Part shown: piece after piece, positions 44,602 through 53,339 of the stretch
Numbering within the stretch: the first letter of the stretch is position 1
Layout: each line of letters starts with the position of its first letter
DNA from: Cyclobacteriaceae bacterium
Lineage (GTDB): Bacteria; Bacteroidota; Bacteroidia; Cytophagales; Cyclobacteriaceae
Direction: 5' to 3'
Length of the DNA: 53,339 nucleotides
Assembly: GCA_016786495.1 (NCBI GenBank)
Contig: JAEUUJ010000035.1
Span: 1 to 53,339 of the forward strand
Notes under the pieces: model-generated
The model's database searches: none
Seen by the model: the letters and a program-made list of their open reading frames with translations, nothing else
Told to the model about the DNA's origin: nothing
Program-made: the position numbers and the translations under genes

Positions 44602-45789
44602 TCATTTGATGACGAACACAAAGTCGCTGCCCAGTTGGTCATTACCAAACTTGCCGAATTGCGGTGCTATTTTTAACGTCTCCACATAGGTCATTAACTC
44701 GTTCAGGGTTAGGATACCATCGTTTCCCATTCCTTTTTCCAGCGCCTCAATAAGTTGCCTGGCAAAAGGCGAATGCCTTCCGGGAATTCCATCTGAAACA
44801 TATTCTTTACCTCCGCTTGTTAAATATTTGCGTGTTTTAAACTTGAGTTTCCGGATAATAATTTCGGATTGTGAAGAAGGTTTGTATGTATCGTCTTCCA
44901 TCGACCGGGCAGCAACACTCTCATCAAATGAACCTCCAAAACAAACGTCCATAACCAAAAACACGTGCGGACACGGATTATTATTAATTGTAGATCGCAG
45001 AACACTGTGACGGAGATAAGAGTTGCGCCCCGGGTCGTCTGGCAATGATTCGCGGGTAACGACAAAGCCCTCTTTGAAGGTTTCGTCATAAAATCCGTGA
45101 CCCGCAAAGAAAACAAAGAGTTGATCCAGGTCACCATATTTTTTTTCTGCATACTCTCTTAATTTATCGAGTATCTGCGATTGTGTTGCATTCTCGATCA
45201 CCTCCGTATTGAAACCATAAATTTTTTGAAGATTATTGGCAATCGTTCTGCCGTCATAAATCGGGTTAGCCAGCGTTTGCCAGCTGTCGTAGTTGTCGGT
45301 AGAAAATATCAGTGCGTAATCTTTTCGCCCCATTTTTGAAGCATCAGCAAGCGCCGTATTACCTACATGGAGTTCGCGTTTTGAGGCTGTTTGTATGCCA
45401 TCCCTGTTTTCAACGATAATCGTTAAGACACTCACTCCGTCAATTAAGAAAATTCCCTTTTCTACATTGATAAATAATTTACTTTCATCCGGAATCGGAA
45501 TGTTCACGCTTTTACCTGCGTCACTGCTTCCCCTCTCACTTAGGAATAGTTTGATGCTTTTAATTGGAGTCTTGGAGTTAACTGTAAATTTAAGTTGTAT
45601 TCGACCTTCTTTCATAAAAACGGTTTCATTTTCAGGTGAAACCCAGTCGATGCGTGGCAGAGTAGAATTATAGGTTAAGTTTTTGCTGCTGTAGTCCAGC
45701 GTAATTGTGTTTGATTTGGACTGAAAGCTTTGCCCACAGGCACACGTTGCGGCCAACAAACAGAGTAAGATGAAGTATCTTGATTTCAT
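44602..45789 (-). CDS. Exported caspase-fold (peptidase C14-like) protein
   Basis: 395 residues from the ATG at 45789, which gives a signal peptide and a four-base gap to the preceding stop; an in-frame start at 45822 would overlap that gene by 29 bases. An Ig-like beta domain (about 45-140) with PRIDWVSPENETVFMKEG precedes the caspase/peptidase C14 domain (about 155-395). The catalytic dyad is His231 in FFAGHGF and Cys283 in MDVCFGG, both present. The C-terminal SPFARQLIEALEKG and GILTLNELMTYVE are typical of bacterial caspase-like proteins. It probably acts in the periplasm or at the cell surface. Last gene of the kinase-regulator-giant-protein unit. Confidence 0.88.
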   Translation of the reverse strand: MKSRYFILLCLLAATCACGQSFQSKSNTITLDYSSKNLTYNSTLPRIDWVSPENETVFMKEGRIQLKFTVNSKTPIKSIKLFLSERGSSDAGKSVNIPIPDESKLFINVEKGIFLIDGVSVLTIIVENRDGIQTASKRELHVGNTALADASKMGRKDYALIFSTDNYDSWQTLANPIYDGRTIANNLQKIYGFNTEVIENATQSQILDKLREYAEKKYGDLDQLFVFFAGHGFYDETFKEGFVVTRESLPDDPGRNSYLRHSVLRSTINNNPCPHVFLVMDVCFGGSFDESVAARSMEDDTYKPSSQSEIIIRKLKFKTRKYLTSGGKEYVSDGIPGRHSPFARQLIEALEKGMGNDGILTLNELMTYVETLKIAPQFGKFGNDQLGSDFVFVIK

Positions 45790-45793
45790 AATT

Positions 45794-46561
45794 TTATTTG
45801 TTTGGAATTCCCGGAGGGCCAACCAATGCGCCGGCTTCCTCTGTGCCTGTATTTTCTGAGCCTGTTAGTACGAGGATAGCTGCCGCGGAAGCGGCCGTAA
45901 TACCTGCGATTTTTACGATGAGCGGAATCCTGGGCCGGATCGAAAAGACCTGTGAGTAAGTAACATCATTACGGTCTCTCGTGTTGGTGAATTTCAGCCG
46001 ATAAGTGTTGCCTTTTTTTATGTTGTTCGGAATGTACCAGTCGAACTTTCCGATGTTAGCAACATTGCTTTCTCCCCATATCCTTTCGCCTGCACTGTTG
46101 AATAGTTCAATGTTCAGTTGCCCGTTCAGATTTCCGGATTGCCAGTTGATTGGATAATTCTTACCTCTTTTAAATCTTTTACCCTCGTATGTGCTTTTGT
46201 TTAGTTTAACAAATGGAACATAAACCCTTGCCCGGATTTCGAATGAGAGGGTGCCTTTAAAAGGCCCCAGTTCTTCCGTGATTTCCCACACGATCTTTTT
46301 GTCGAAACCAGCGGAGATATCCGGGCCAAAATCACCCGTTACCCGGGTTAGGGGAGATGAAAAGTTGTCCTGAGATGAAAACACCTGAACCAGAAACTGC
46401 CGGTTGCTATTGGCTCCATCGTCCAGATCATAGTGAATGATGATCGTTCTGTCCTTCAACTCAATGAAATCAATGGCCAGCGTTTGGGCGTGAACGGATG
46501 AAAGTGAAATTGCAAACAACCCCAGACACAGGAATATCTTTTTACGTGTGGTGATTTTCAT
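45794..46561 (-). CDS. Exported single-TM protein with Kre9/KNH-like Ig domain
   Basis: 255 residues. Sec signal peptide (cleavage after Ala25, VHA|QT). A beta-rich first domain (about 27-118) is followed by a Kre9/KNH-type domain (about 121-208), recognised by GKNYPINWQSG, NIELFNSAGERIW and YRLKFTN. A C-terminal TM helix (about 212-233) and a short Gly/Pro/Glu-rich tail follow, so it is anchored with both domains outside the cytoplasm. Function unknown. It shares ATGA with the giant gene upstream (46558-46561) and is followed by the caspase gene after four bases. Confidence 0.72.
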   Translation of the reverse strand: MKITTRKKIFLCLGLFAISLSSVHAQTLAIDFIELKDRTIIIHYDLDDGANSNRQFLVQVFSSQDNFSSPLTRVTGDFGPDISAGFDKKIVWEITEELGPFKGTLSFEIRARVYVPFVKLNKSTYEGKRFKRGKNYPINWQSGNLNGQLNIELFNSAGERIWGESNVANIGKFDWYIPNNIKKGNTYRLKFTNTRDRNDVTYSQVFSIRPRIPLIVKIAGITAASAAAILVLTGSENTGTEEAGALVGPPGIPNK

Positions 46562-49500
46562 TTTCTAAAAAGTTTTCCGGTTTGAATGCTCGAGAAATTA
46601 CCAGCGCTGATCTTGATTCTATAGAAAAGTATGCCGCGGGGCGAATCGGTAAGATCAAAATCAACAGTCTGTATGCCTGGAGGAAGTTTTTTCTCATCCT
46701 TTGCATGTAATTGACCCAGGGCATTAAGCACCTGTAACTCGATCGTGTATTGTTGATTTCGGTCGGATAGCCCCAGGTTTATATGCAACGCATCGCTTTC
46801 GGTAAATGGATTGGGGTAGGGCTCGCCCATCACAGCATCTTCGACTAAATTGATGCGAGAAGCATCAGCGCCATAGGAGATTTGAAATTCAGTTTTGTCG
46901 GACATGGTGAACACATACGTGTCTGTTTCTTTCATATCAATCAACGTCATCTGCTCGTGATCAAACAGATAGATGTCTTTGTCGGTTCGTTCCCCTAAAT
47001 CAGCATTCCATACAAGCGTTGCTTCTTTGCCCAAACGGGCAACGGGTTTGAAACTCCATTGATAGCTATCCTGAACATTCACGATATCTTTGCTGAGACC
47101 CTCATCGACTTCAGAATGAATGAACTTGATCTCCGGCAACTCAAAGAATCGGGGAGGGTTATACCCATCAAACTGATCGGCACCTGATTGTGCAACCGGG
47201 TGCATACCAAAACCGCCGGGTTGGCTGGTGAGCCCGGCTTGCATCAGGAATAGCGATGCAGTCCATGTTCCCTTCGTTTCGTTTTCTTCCTGCATTCGTG
47301 CGGCTACTTTTCCTTCCGGTGTTACTTGGCCGGGGAAGGGAATTTGAATGGTTATGTCAGACGATCCAAGATTCCGTACAAAACCACCCTCGAAAGCTTT
47401 TAAGACCAGATCGCCTGTGGCCGGTTGATAGCCATCGCCGTTAAACACATAGAGTTGACTGAAAATCGCTGAAGGATTAAACACTCGATTATAGTCTATA
47501 ACATCATCCCATTGTATGTTAACCGGGTATGGATTTCCCACCTGGTTCCAGCCTGGTTTTAACGTCATCGCAAACAGGTTGGCCCGATTGTAATTCGGTG
47601 CGGTGATGTTGGTTAATTGCGGTGTGAATGGATCTTTTACCAGCGCCCAGTATCCCTTTCCGGGATCAATTGTTTGAAACGCGGTACCATCGTACTGCAG
47701 GTACTTTCCGTTCGCGGCTGTTGAAGGATCCCACCAGTAGAGCGCGGATCGGGCGTTGTCGTTCCAGGGTACTCCATCATATACAGTAGTAACCGCATTA
47801 CCGGTGTTCACCCGATAAGGGAACGAAACAATGCGATAGTCTTTGGCAAGCCATCCGGTCGGGAGCGCAGGCAGGCTGAGGGAAATTGAGTTTTGTTGCG
47901 CATACCGTGAAGGTGTTACGGTTGTGTTGCCGGCCGGATCTTTGGCTGCGAAATAATATTCTATCCCTAACGCGTCTAACCAGTTGGAAGGAATAACGAT
48001 GGAATAGCTATCGCCGGCAAACTGGGGTTTTTGAAGAGGTACACTTTTAAATTCATTTTCGGCGATTCCCCGGTAAAAAATTTTGGCCGTATCGATCCGA
48101 ACGTTGTCGGTGAGGTTGATGGTAAAAACAGGCGAGAACCCCGATGTAATAACGGAAGCGTTGGGGGTTGAAGAAGGAGAAATGACAGGTGCGGTGTTAT
48201 CCACAGTTACCACATTCATGATATTCGAGAACACAGAACTGCCAGTGGCGTTGTATGCCCTTATCCTGTAGTAGTAAGACGTGTAGGGACTTAGCCCCGT
48301 AACAACCTGGCTCGAATTGGACGAGCCCGCGATATCTAAATTGGTGTAACCATTCAAAAATTGACTGGTGAAGCTATCGTCCCGCGCCACTACATCAAGA
48401 TAATAACCACTCGCTCCCGCTACGGGCGACCAGTTCGCGATGAAACTGTTTTCTGTTACCTGGGTGGCCAATAACGTAGCTGGCGCGAGGGTTAACGTTA
48501 GCGCGGTAACGATGTTGGAGTTCCCGGAAAGAGTTATACCATCGCTTGAACGAACGCGATACTGATAGGCCTTGCCCGGTTGAAAACCGGTTACGTTAAG
48601 CTGAGTGCCTGCCACCGGAATATTATTATAACCGGATAACACGGTTTGAAATTCATCGTCTGAGACATCGAGGAAGTACTCGCGGGCACCCACGTTGGAC
48701 CAAGTAGCGGTAAATGTCGTTGGGTCAATGTTCAATGCACTTAGTGCGGTGGGTGTAACGATAAAATTACTAGCGGTATTGGTTTGTTGCCCCCGGTAGC
48801 TCAACGCTAATCTGCCAATAGCAGCCCCGGCTGGAATGGTAGCGGTAATACTGGTTTCGTTCACTTGGGTAATCGGTACGTTCAGTCCGTTGATGGATGC
48901 GGTGATGAATGTGTTAAAATTTTGCCCGGTTATTGTTACCGGTGTGCCGGCCGTTCCGCTCAGGGGTGTAAAATTGGAAATGCTGGGCCCGTACAAATAA
49001 GCGATGTTCACTGCATTGTATAAGCCCGAAATCGTCATGTAGATATAGTTTCCCGCCACAAACAAATCGGTTGGAGAACTGAGCAGCGCCCCGTTGTCTC
49101 CGTTTAACAGACTCTCTTCATGACTTGGTGCAGACGGGTTGGCAACATTGATGACCTCCAGTGCATTCCTGCCAAGCGATGTTATAAAAGCACGACCACC
49201 GGAAACCTGTATGGCAGTGGGACTAAGCAAATAGGGTGCTGTTCCGGATCCGTCACGCAAACTGCTTACATGCGTAGGCAGCGATGGATTAGTGACGTTA
49301 ATAATTTCCAGCGCATTGCTGCCGGTTCCATCCGCGCTATTGCCGCTGACAACAAATGCAAGCAACGTGGCCGATGCCGGCAATCCGTTATTGGGTGCTC
49401 CGGAAAGGTCCGAAATGTAGACCGCATTTGGTTTATCCAGCAGTGCGCCCCCTGCTCCATTTATAATGCTTCCCCAATGTACCGGGGCTAAGGGGTTACT

Positions 49501-51282
49501 GATGTTGATAATTTCCAGCGAGTTGCTTTCGAAACCTGTCACGTAAGCATAGCTGCCTGACACATACACGGAACTGGGGCGTTTGAGAATGGCTCCGCCC
49601 GAACCATCTGTTATTTTTCCTCTTACAACGGGAGTTGAGGGGTTTGAAATGTCAACGATAAGCAGCGAATTGTTTTGGCCATTATTAAAGTTCTGACCTA
49701 TCGGATCGCCCGAAACAATGTATAGGTAGTTTCCTGCGAGGAAGATATCGTTTGGATAGTAAACGATGGTATTGTTAGGTTCAGCGAGGGTAAGAGTAGC
49801 TTTATGTTTGGGAACGGATGGGTCTGCGACATCAACTATTTCTATGGTTGCTCCGGCATTGTTCGCCACGTACGCATAACCGCCTGCCACCACTACCGAA
49901 ACCGGATCATCCAAACGCGCGCCTCCTGTGCCATTAACAAGACTGCTTTTATGAACGGGTACGGATGGATTACTGATGTCCAGAACTTCCAGTGCCCTGT
50001 CTTGCCGGCTTGCTACATAGGCGTATGTATCGGAGACGTATATGGACCTGGGATTGGTTAGCAAGGCTCCGCCTGCGCCACTTTTTATCGTACTGATTAA
50101 TTTAGAAAGAGAAGGGTCTGTGATGTCGACAATACTTAATGAATTGTTTTGCCGGCTGGGGACGTACGCCTTATTGCCCTTAATAAATACCGATCGCGAT
50201 GAGAATGCGGAATTCTGAAAAGCGCTGCTCACATACGCGGGTGATGCAGGGTTACGGATGTCAATTGCTGTGAGACCTGAAACAGCCTGGCCAACAACGT
50301 ATGCATAATCTCCGGATACCGCTATGCAAAAGGGGTTCACCATAGTTTGCGGGAATGTGTTAACAGAACGCAAACTTCCCGTATGAACCGGCTGTGCCGG
50401 GTTTGTAACGTTTACAATTTCCAGGGCTCCCGTGATTTGATCGGTCATGTAGGCGTAGCTGCCCTTTACCGTTACAGAATAAATTCCTCTTAAATAGGGT
50501 GCACTTCCTGCGCCATCGGCCAAAAAACCTTGATGTTTTGGCATCGCGGGATTGGATACATCGATGATTTCAAATCCGCCTGAACCCGGAGCGCCACCAC
50601 CGCCAAGTCCGATGTATGCGTAGTTATCTTTAACCGTAATACTCAGAGGGGACCTTAGAAATGGAGCCACCCCTCCGCCGTCAGTAAGACTGCCTTTGTG
50701 AACAGGCTGACCGGGGTTCGAGATGTCGATAATTTCAAGCGCATTGCTGACGTTACTCACAACGTATGCATAGTCACCGATCACCGTAAGCCCCCAGGGC
50801 TGATTCAGAAAGGGCGCTGCACCACCACCGTCACTAATGCTTGCTTTGTGCACCGGTTGGGATGGGTTGGAGACATCAATGATCTCAAGCGCATTGCCTC
50901 CAAAACTCGTGATGTATGCGTAGTTTCCCGAGACTACTACCGCTTGTGGCCTCAGGATATTGGCACCCCCCACACCATTGGCAATGCTGCCTTTATGGAC
51001 GGGTAATCCCGGGAGAGTTATGTCGAGAATTTCAAGCACATCGCCCGTGCCAACTACATAAGCGTAGTTATCTTTAACAAAAACACATGAAGCTCCATTT
51101 AAATTTGGAATGGCGCCATAGCCGCCCTCGATCACACCGGCTTGCGTAACATTAACAACCTGCGCATTAAGCTGTAAGCTGCATTGGATAAGCATGAAGC
51201 AGATAAGAAAGTACTTTGTGAATCCAATAAAGCGTGCTTTGGATAGCCGGAACGGGTTCCGGGATAACGTTGTGTTACACAT
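46558..51282 (-). CDS. Giant LVIVD beta-propeller surface protein with T9SS sorting domain
   Basis: 1574 residues. Sec signal peptide (cleavage near LNA|QVV). From about 45 to 762 there are 13 clear and one degenerate LVIVD-type repeats of about 45-55 residues, each with YAYV and LEIIDISNP-like strands. Then an IPT/TIG domain (about 766-842), two fibronectin-III-like domains (about 846-930 and 933-1025), an Ig-like segment (about 1028-1125), a Trp/Gly-rich region (about 1145-1400) and a type A T9SS sorting domain (about 1485-1574) with YPNPF. It is expected to be secreted by the T9SS and attached to the surface, probably as an adhesin or ligand-binding protein. It overlaps the regulator gene by 8 bases and the next gene by 4. 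Confidence 0.9.
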   Translation of the reverse strand: MCNTTLSRNPFRLSKARFIGFTKYFLICFMLIQCSLQLNAQVVNVTQAGVIEGGYGAIPNLNGASCVFVKDNYAYVVGTGDVLEILDITLPGLPVHKGSIANGVGGANILRPQAVVVSGNYAYITSFGGNALEIIDVSNPSQPVHKASISDGGGAAPFLNQPWGLTVIGDYAYVVSNVSNALEIIDISNPGQPVHKGSLTDGGGVAPFLRSPLSITVKDNYAYIGLGGGGAPGSGGFEIIDVSNPAMPKHQGFLADGAGSAPYLRGIYSVTVKGSYAYMTDQITGALEIVNVTNPAQPVHTGSLRSVNTFPQTMVNPFCIAVSGDYAYVVGQAVSGLTAIDIRNPASPAYVSSAFQNSAFSSRSVFIKGNKAYVPSRQNNSLSIVDITDPSLSKLISTIKSGAGGALLTNPRSIYVSDTYAYVASRQDRALEVLDISNPSVPVHKSSLVNGTGGARLDDPVSVVVAGGYAYVANNAGATIEIVDVADPSVPKHKATLTLAEPNNTIVYYPNDIFLAGNYLYIVSGDPIGQNFNNGQNNSLLIVDISNPSTPVVRGKITDGSGGAILKRPSSVYVSGSYAYVTGFESNSLEIINISNPLAPVHWGSIINGAGGALLDKPNAVYISDLSGAPNNGLPASATLLAFVVSGNSADGTGSNALEIINVTNPSLPTHVSSLRDGSGTAPYLLSPTAIQVSGGRAFITSLGRNALEVINVANPSAPSHEESLLNGDNGALLSSPTDLFVAGNYIYMTISGLYNAVNIAYLYGPSISNFTPLSGTAGTPVTITGQNFNTFITASINGLNVPITQVNETSITATIPAGAAIGRLALSYRGQQTNTASNFIVTPTALSALNIDPTTFTATWSNVGAREYFLDVSDDEFQTVLSGYNNIPVAGTQLNVTGFQPGKAYQYRVRSSDGITLSGNSNIVTALTLTLAPATLLATQVTENSFIANWSPVAGASGYYLDVVARDDSFTSQFLNGYTNLDIAGSSNSSQVVTGLSPYTSYYYRIRAYNATGSSVFSNIMNVVTVDNTAPVISPSSTPNASVITSGFSPVFTINLTDNVRIDTAKIFYRGIAENEFKSVPLQKPQFAGDSYSIVIPSNWLDALGIEYYFAAKDPAGNTTVTPSRYAQQNSISLSLPALPTGWLAKDYRIVSFPYRVNTGNAVTTVYDGVPWNDNARSALYWWDPSTAANGKYLQYDGTAFQTIDPGKGYWALVKDPFTPQLTNITAPNYNRANLFAMTLKPGWNQVGNPYPVNIQWDDVIDYNRVFNPSAIFSQLYVFNGDGYQPATGDLVLKAFEGGFVRNLGSSDITIQIPFPGQVTPEGKVAARMQEENETKGTWTASLFLMQAGLTSQPGGFGMHPVAQSGADQFDGYNPPRFFELPEIKFIHSEVDEGLSKDIVNVQDSYQWSFKPVARLGKEATLVWNADLGERTDKDIYLFDHEQMTLIDMKETDTYVFTMSDKTEFQISYGADASRINLVEDAVMGEPYPNPFTESDALHINLGLSDRNQQYTIELQVLNALGQLHAKDEKKLPPGIQTVDFDLTDSPRGILFYRIKISAGNFSSIQTGKLFRK
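49000..51150 (-). repeat. LVIVD-type repeat array within the giant gene (14 units)
   Basis: Thirteen clear repeats and one degenerate repeat encode strands ending in LEIIDISNP-like sequence, each followed by a loop with the core D/N-G-x-G-G-A-x-L. Units are similar but not identical at the DNA level, and spacers vary in length, so the array is old rather than a recent expansion. Unit 12 carries an insertion of about 15 residues. Confidence 0.85.
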
Positions 51283-51988
51283 TGAAAATAATTTTAACCA
51301 GTTCGTCTTTCCTCTCGCGGCTCATCGGAATAGATGCTTTGCCGATTTCAAGCATGCCCCCATTCAAGGCTTGCACCCTGTCTCTGGCAACCATAAAGGA
51401 TTTATGTACGCGTAGAAACGCGGGTGATGGCAGTAGTAATTCAAGATTTTTGAATGTCTCCAATGTGATATACGTTTTATGTGTGGTTACGATTTTTACG
51501 TACTCTTTTAACCCCTCGATGAATAGAATCTCTTCGAATGCAATCTTGTAAGTCTTTCCGTCAGCCTTTGCGATCAGAAAGTTGTTTAACCTCTCAGCAT
51601 CGGGCCCCGCAGCGAGGCTTTCGCGTTGTGCCATTATATTGATCGCTTTGTTCACGGCCTGCATGAATCGTTCGAACGAAAATGGTTTCAGCAGGTAATC
51701 AATCGCACCGAGTTCGAACGCTTCAACAGCATGTTCAGAAAAAGCAGTGGTAAAAATGGTGATGGGTGCTTGCTGGAGGGATCTTAGAAAATGGTTCCCG
51801 CTAAATATGGGCATTTGAATGTCCAGAAAAAGCAAGTGCACCGATTGCTGTTGAAGCACGTCAATGGCCTGCATCGGGGTCTTAACTTTTCCAACAAGTT
51901 GTAACTGGGGAACTTGCGAAACATAGCCTTCCAATAAATTCAGCGCCAGGTATTCATCATCAACGAGCAAGACGTTTATTTTATCCAT
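51275..51988 (-). CDS. LytTR-family response regulator
   Basis: 237 residues. Receiver domain (1-120) with Asp10-Asp11, phospho-acceptor Asp56 (LFLDIQMP) and Lys in YLLKPFS. LytTR DNA-binding domain at about 140-237 with ILFIEGLKEYVKI, FLRVHKSFMVARD and ASIPMSRERKDEL. It is the regulator of the adjacent kinase and probably controls this operon or its own promoter. It overlaps the kinase gene and the giant gene by 8 bases each. Confidence 0.95.
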   Translation of the reverse strand: MDKINVLLVDDEYLALNLLEGYVSQVPQLQLVGKVKTPMQAIDVLQQQSVHLLFLDIQMPIFSGNHFLRSLQQAPITIFTTAFSEHAVEAFELGAIDYLLKPFSFERFMQAVNKAINIMAQRESLAAGPDAERLNNFLIAKADGKTYKIAFEEILFIEGLKEYVKIVTTHKTYITLETFKNLELLLPSPAFLRVHKSFMVARDRVQALNGGMLEIGKASIPMSRERKDELVKIIFNV

Positions 51989-53033
51989 GAGTCTTTTTTA
52001 TTTGGAGGCGAATAAAGAAGGAGTTCTCTTGTTCAGTTGTTTGCAGGTTATGCTGGTCGGCATACCGGATGCGCAACCGTTCTTTTATGTTTGTGAGGCC
52101 TATTCCTGGAGCGGCCGAAGGCGTTACAGACGACTTCTCGCGGGAATTATGGGTTTCAAAAATGACTTCGTTGGCCCCTTCCCAAAGCCGAATGTTTATG
52201 AAAGCGCTGGCGCTGGTCTCAATATTTCCATGTTTAAAGCAGTTCTCCACCAGAGGAATCAGGATCATCGGTTCAATGAAGAAAGGAGTGGATGAAAGGT
52301 TTGCGGTAAACGTTACGTGAGGGATCCGCTCTGATCGCAAAGCGTGAAGTTCAAGGAGTTTTCTTATCTGGCTTACTTCCGCTGCCAGTTCCACGGTACT
52401 TTCCTTACTTCTGTACACTGCATAGCGCAACACGTCCGACAGGAGTAAGATCATTTGTGATGCATGCGGTGCCTTGCCAATGGCAAGCGAGTAAATGTTA
52501 TTCAGCGTATTGAACAGGAAGTGCGGACTCATTTGAGTTTTGAGAAACTCGGCACGTGCATTCTGGTGATACGCAATCACAGCCAGGTATTCGCGCTCCT
52601 TTTGTGAGCGGGCCATTAACAAGCCGTTGAAGAAACTAATCACCAGCACAATAAGGGTTGTGAGCCCGGTGAACAGGAAAATCAGCCGCTCATTCAGCAG
52701 ACCGGAACCCGCTTTGTCGACAAAGAATGAATTAACGTATATCCGGCAAGCTGCAGTTACTAAGAGCGTGCACACGAATAGGCAAGCGTATCGTACATAC
52801 CGTTGCTTCTCGATGAGTACGTCCACCAGATAGATGTTCAGGTAGTACATTCCCATCAAAAGCAGAACATTAAAGATGGCGAATAGTAATGCGCGCTGAG
52901 GGGGGAGAAACCCCGTCAGCAGAATGGTTACGATCGAGAAAACCAATAACCAAACTGACGCATTGAGCAATACCAGTAACGGTCGTTTAAACAGTTGCCT
53001 CACTCCCCCGGAAAACAAATCGATGATTTCCAA
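51981..53033 (-). CDS. LytS-type sensor histidine kinase
   Basis: 350 residues. Four predicted TM helices (about 20-41, 48-71, 82-100, 117-140) are followed by a short coiled stretch and a His_kinase domain of the LytS/YehU type: phospho-acceptor His171 in MSPHFLFNTLNN, an N-box-like LVENCFKHG and a C-terminal GIGLTNIKERL. No separate extracytoplasmic sensor is evident, so sensing is through the membrane part. It is the first gene of the unit that ends with the caspase-like protein. The ATG at 53033 follows directly after the non-coding end of the window. Confidence 0.93.
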   Translation of the reverse strand: MEIIDLFSGGVRQLFKRPLLVLLNASVWLLVFSIVTILLTGFLPPQRALLFAIFNVLLLMGMYYLNIYLVDVLIEKQRYVRYACLFVCTLLVTAACRIYVNSFFVDKAGSGLLNERLIFLFTGLTTLIVLVISFFNGLLMARSQKEREYLAVIAYHQNARAEFLKTQMSPHFLFNTLNNIYSLAIGKAPHASQMILLLSDVLRYAVYRSKESTVELAAEVSQIRKLLELHALRSERIPHVTFTANLSSTPFFIEPMILIPLVENCFKHGNIETSASAFINIRLWEGANEVIFETHNSREKSSVTPSAAPGIGLTNIKERLRIRYADQHNLQTTEQENSFFIRLQIKKTHG

Positions 53034-53339
53034 TATTTCTAACCTGTTTTTGAGCTACGAGTATCCCCCGAACGGATCTCACCTGTAACCGGGTATGGGA
53101 ACAGCGTCAGAATAACAGTGAAGACTCCCGTTTGTTTTGGATGGGGAGTAAGAATTCACCGGTATCCTCATTCGCCTGACAACCGTTGGCATCAAAGCAC
53201 AATTTTGTGAGCTAACAAAAACGGATTGTCGCGTGCCAGTTGTAATACTAGAAAAGTTCTGATCGACTCGTTAAGTTTTTAAACCAACGGCAGGAATTTC
53301 AATACCAACTGTTTTCGCTTAGCGTCTGATGTCGACTGT
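53034..53339. other. 306-base stretch without a gene
   Basis: No open frame with coding features, no tRNA-like fold and no clear terminator was seen on either strand. It must contain the promoter of the minus-strand kinase operon, but no exact TAnnTTTG is found on that strand. The only structure noted is a short palindrome, CACAA-TT-TTGTG, near 53200-53211. The next gene lies beyond the window. Confidence 0.6.

Noticed and set aside
49000-51150. CRISPR-like or tandem DNA repeat in the giant gene
   Set aside because: The periodicity is at protein level (LVIVD blades), with variable spacing and no identical DNA repeats.

Overview
The window reads as a chromosomal segment of a gliding-type member of the Bacteroidota, most likely of the class Cytophagia (order Cytophagales). 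The evidence is the gldK-gldL-gldM-gldN cluster of the type IX secretion system (T9SS), a PorW/SprE-like lipoprotein, a giant surface protein with a type A T9SS sorting domain, F1Fo-ATPase genes without beta and epsilon downstream of gamma, several TAnnTTTG elements typical of Bacteroidota promoters, and the general absence of Shine-Dalgarno sites. No tRNA, rRNA, CRISPR array, insertion sequence or integrase was seen. Most of the window looks like core genome; the most accessory-looking parts are about 41.7-44.5 kb and 44.6-53.0 kb.

Layout. 0-4.6 kb (+): T9SS/gliding motor core gldKLMN, closed by an intrinsic terminator. 4.6-11.2 kb (-): porW/sprE-like lipoprotein, class A penicillin-binding protein and uvrC, transcribed in that order. 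11.3-18.9 kb (+): M23 peptidase and bactofilin (cell shape), an exported thioredoxin-like protein, AtpZ/AtpI-like proteins, then atpB-E-F-H-A-G, ending in a strong terminator. 18.9-24.1 kb (+): UbiA-like membrane protein, multi-PAS histidine kinase, GNAT-like protein, MFS exporter. 24.1-26.0 kb (-): Tat-exported PLP aminotransferase-fold protein and a NadR-like nucleotide kinase. 26.1-29.1 kb: Tat-type FAD oxidoreductase (+), then TauE/SafE permease and RlpA (-). 29.2-38.8 kb (+): guaB, a PP2C/STAS/anti-sigma-kinase partner-switching module, three consecutive SurA/parvulin-type periplasmic chaperones and a MoxR ATPase. 38.9-41.7 kb: a one-TM protein (+), then an HD protein and a Tat-exported Gfo/Idh oxidoreductase (-). 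41.7-44.5 kb (+): small hypothetical genes including a SUKH (SMI1/KNR4) protein, and two membrane proteins. 44.6-53.0 kb (-): a tightly overlapping five-gene unit of LytS-type kinase, LytTR regulator, 1574-residue beta-propeller T9SS cargo, single-TM Ig/Kre9-like protein and exported caspase-fold peptidase. The last 306 bases hold no recognisable gene.

How the parts relate. The first 11 kb supplies the T9SS trans-envelope motor and an outer-membrane T9SS lipoprotein next to peptidoglycan synthesis. The three PPIase/SurA-like proteins would assist outer-membrane protein traffic. The giant LVIVD-repeat protein at the far end carries the C-terminal signal that this secretion system recognises. 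The most novel-looking unit is that final operon, in which a two-component system is translationally coupled to a very large surface propeller protein and a caspase-like protease. Other points worth attention are a chitin-binding-like (CBM5/12) insertion inside GldN, a long stem-loop between atpE and atpF, a perfect palindrome abutting the guaB start codon, and a terminator that runs directly into a start codon after atpG.
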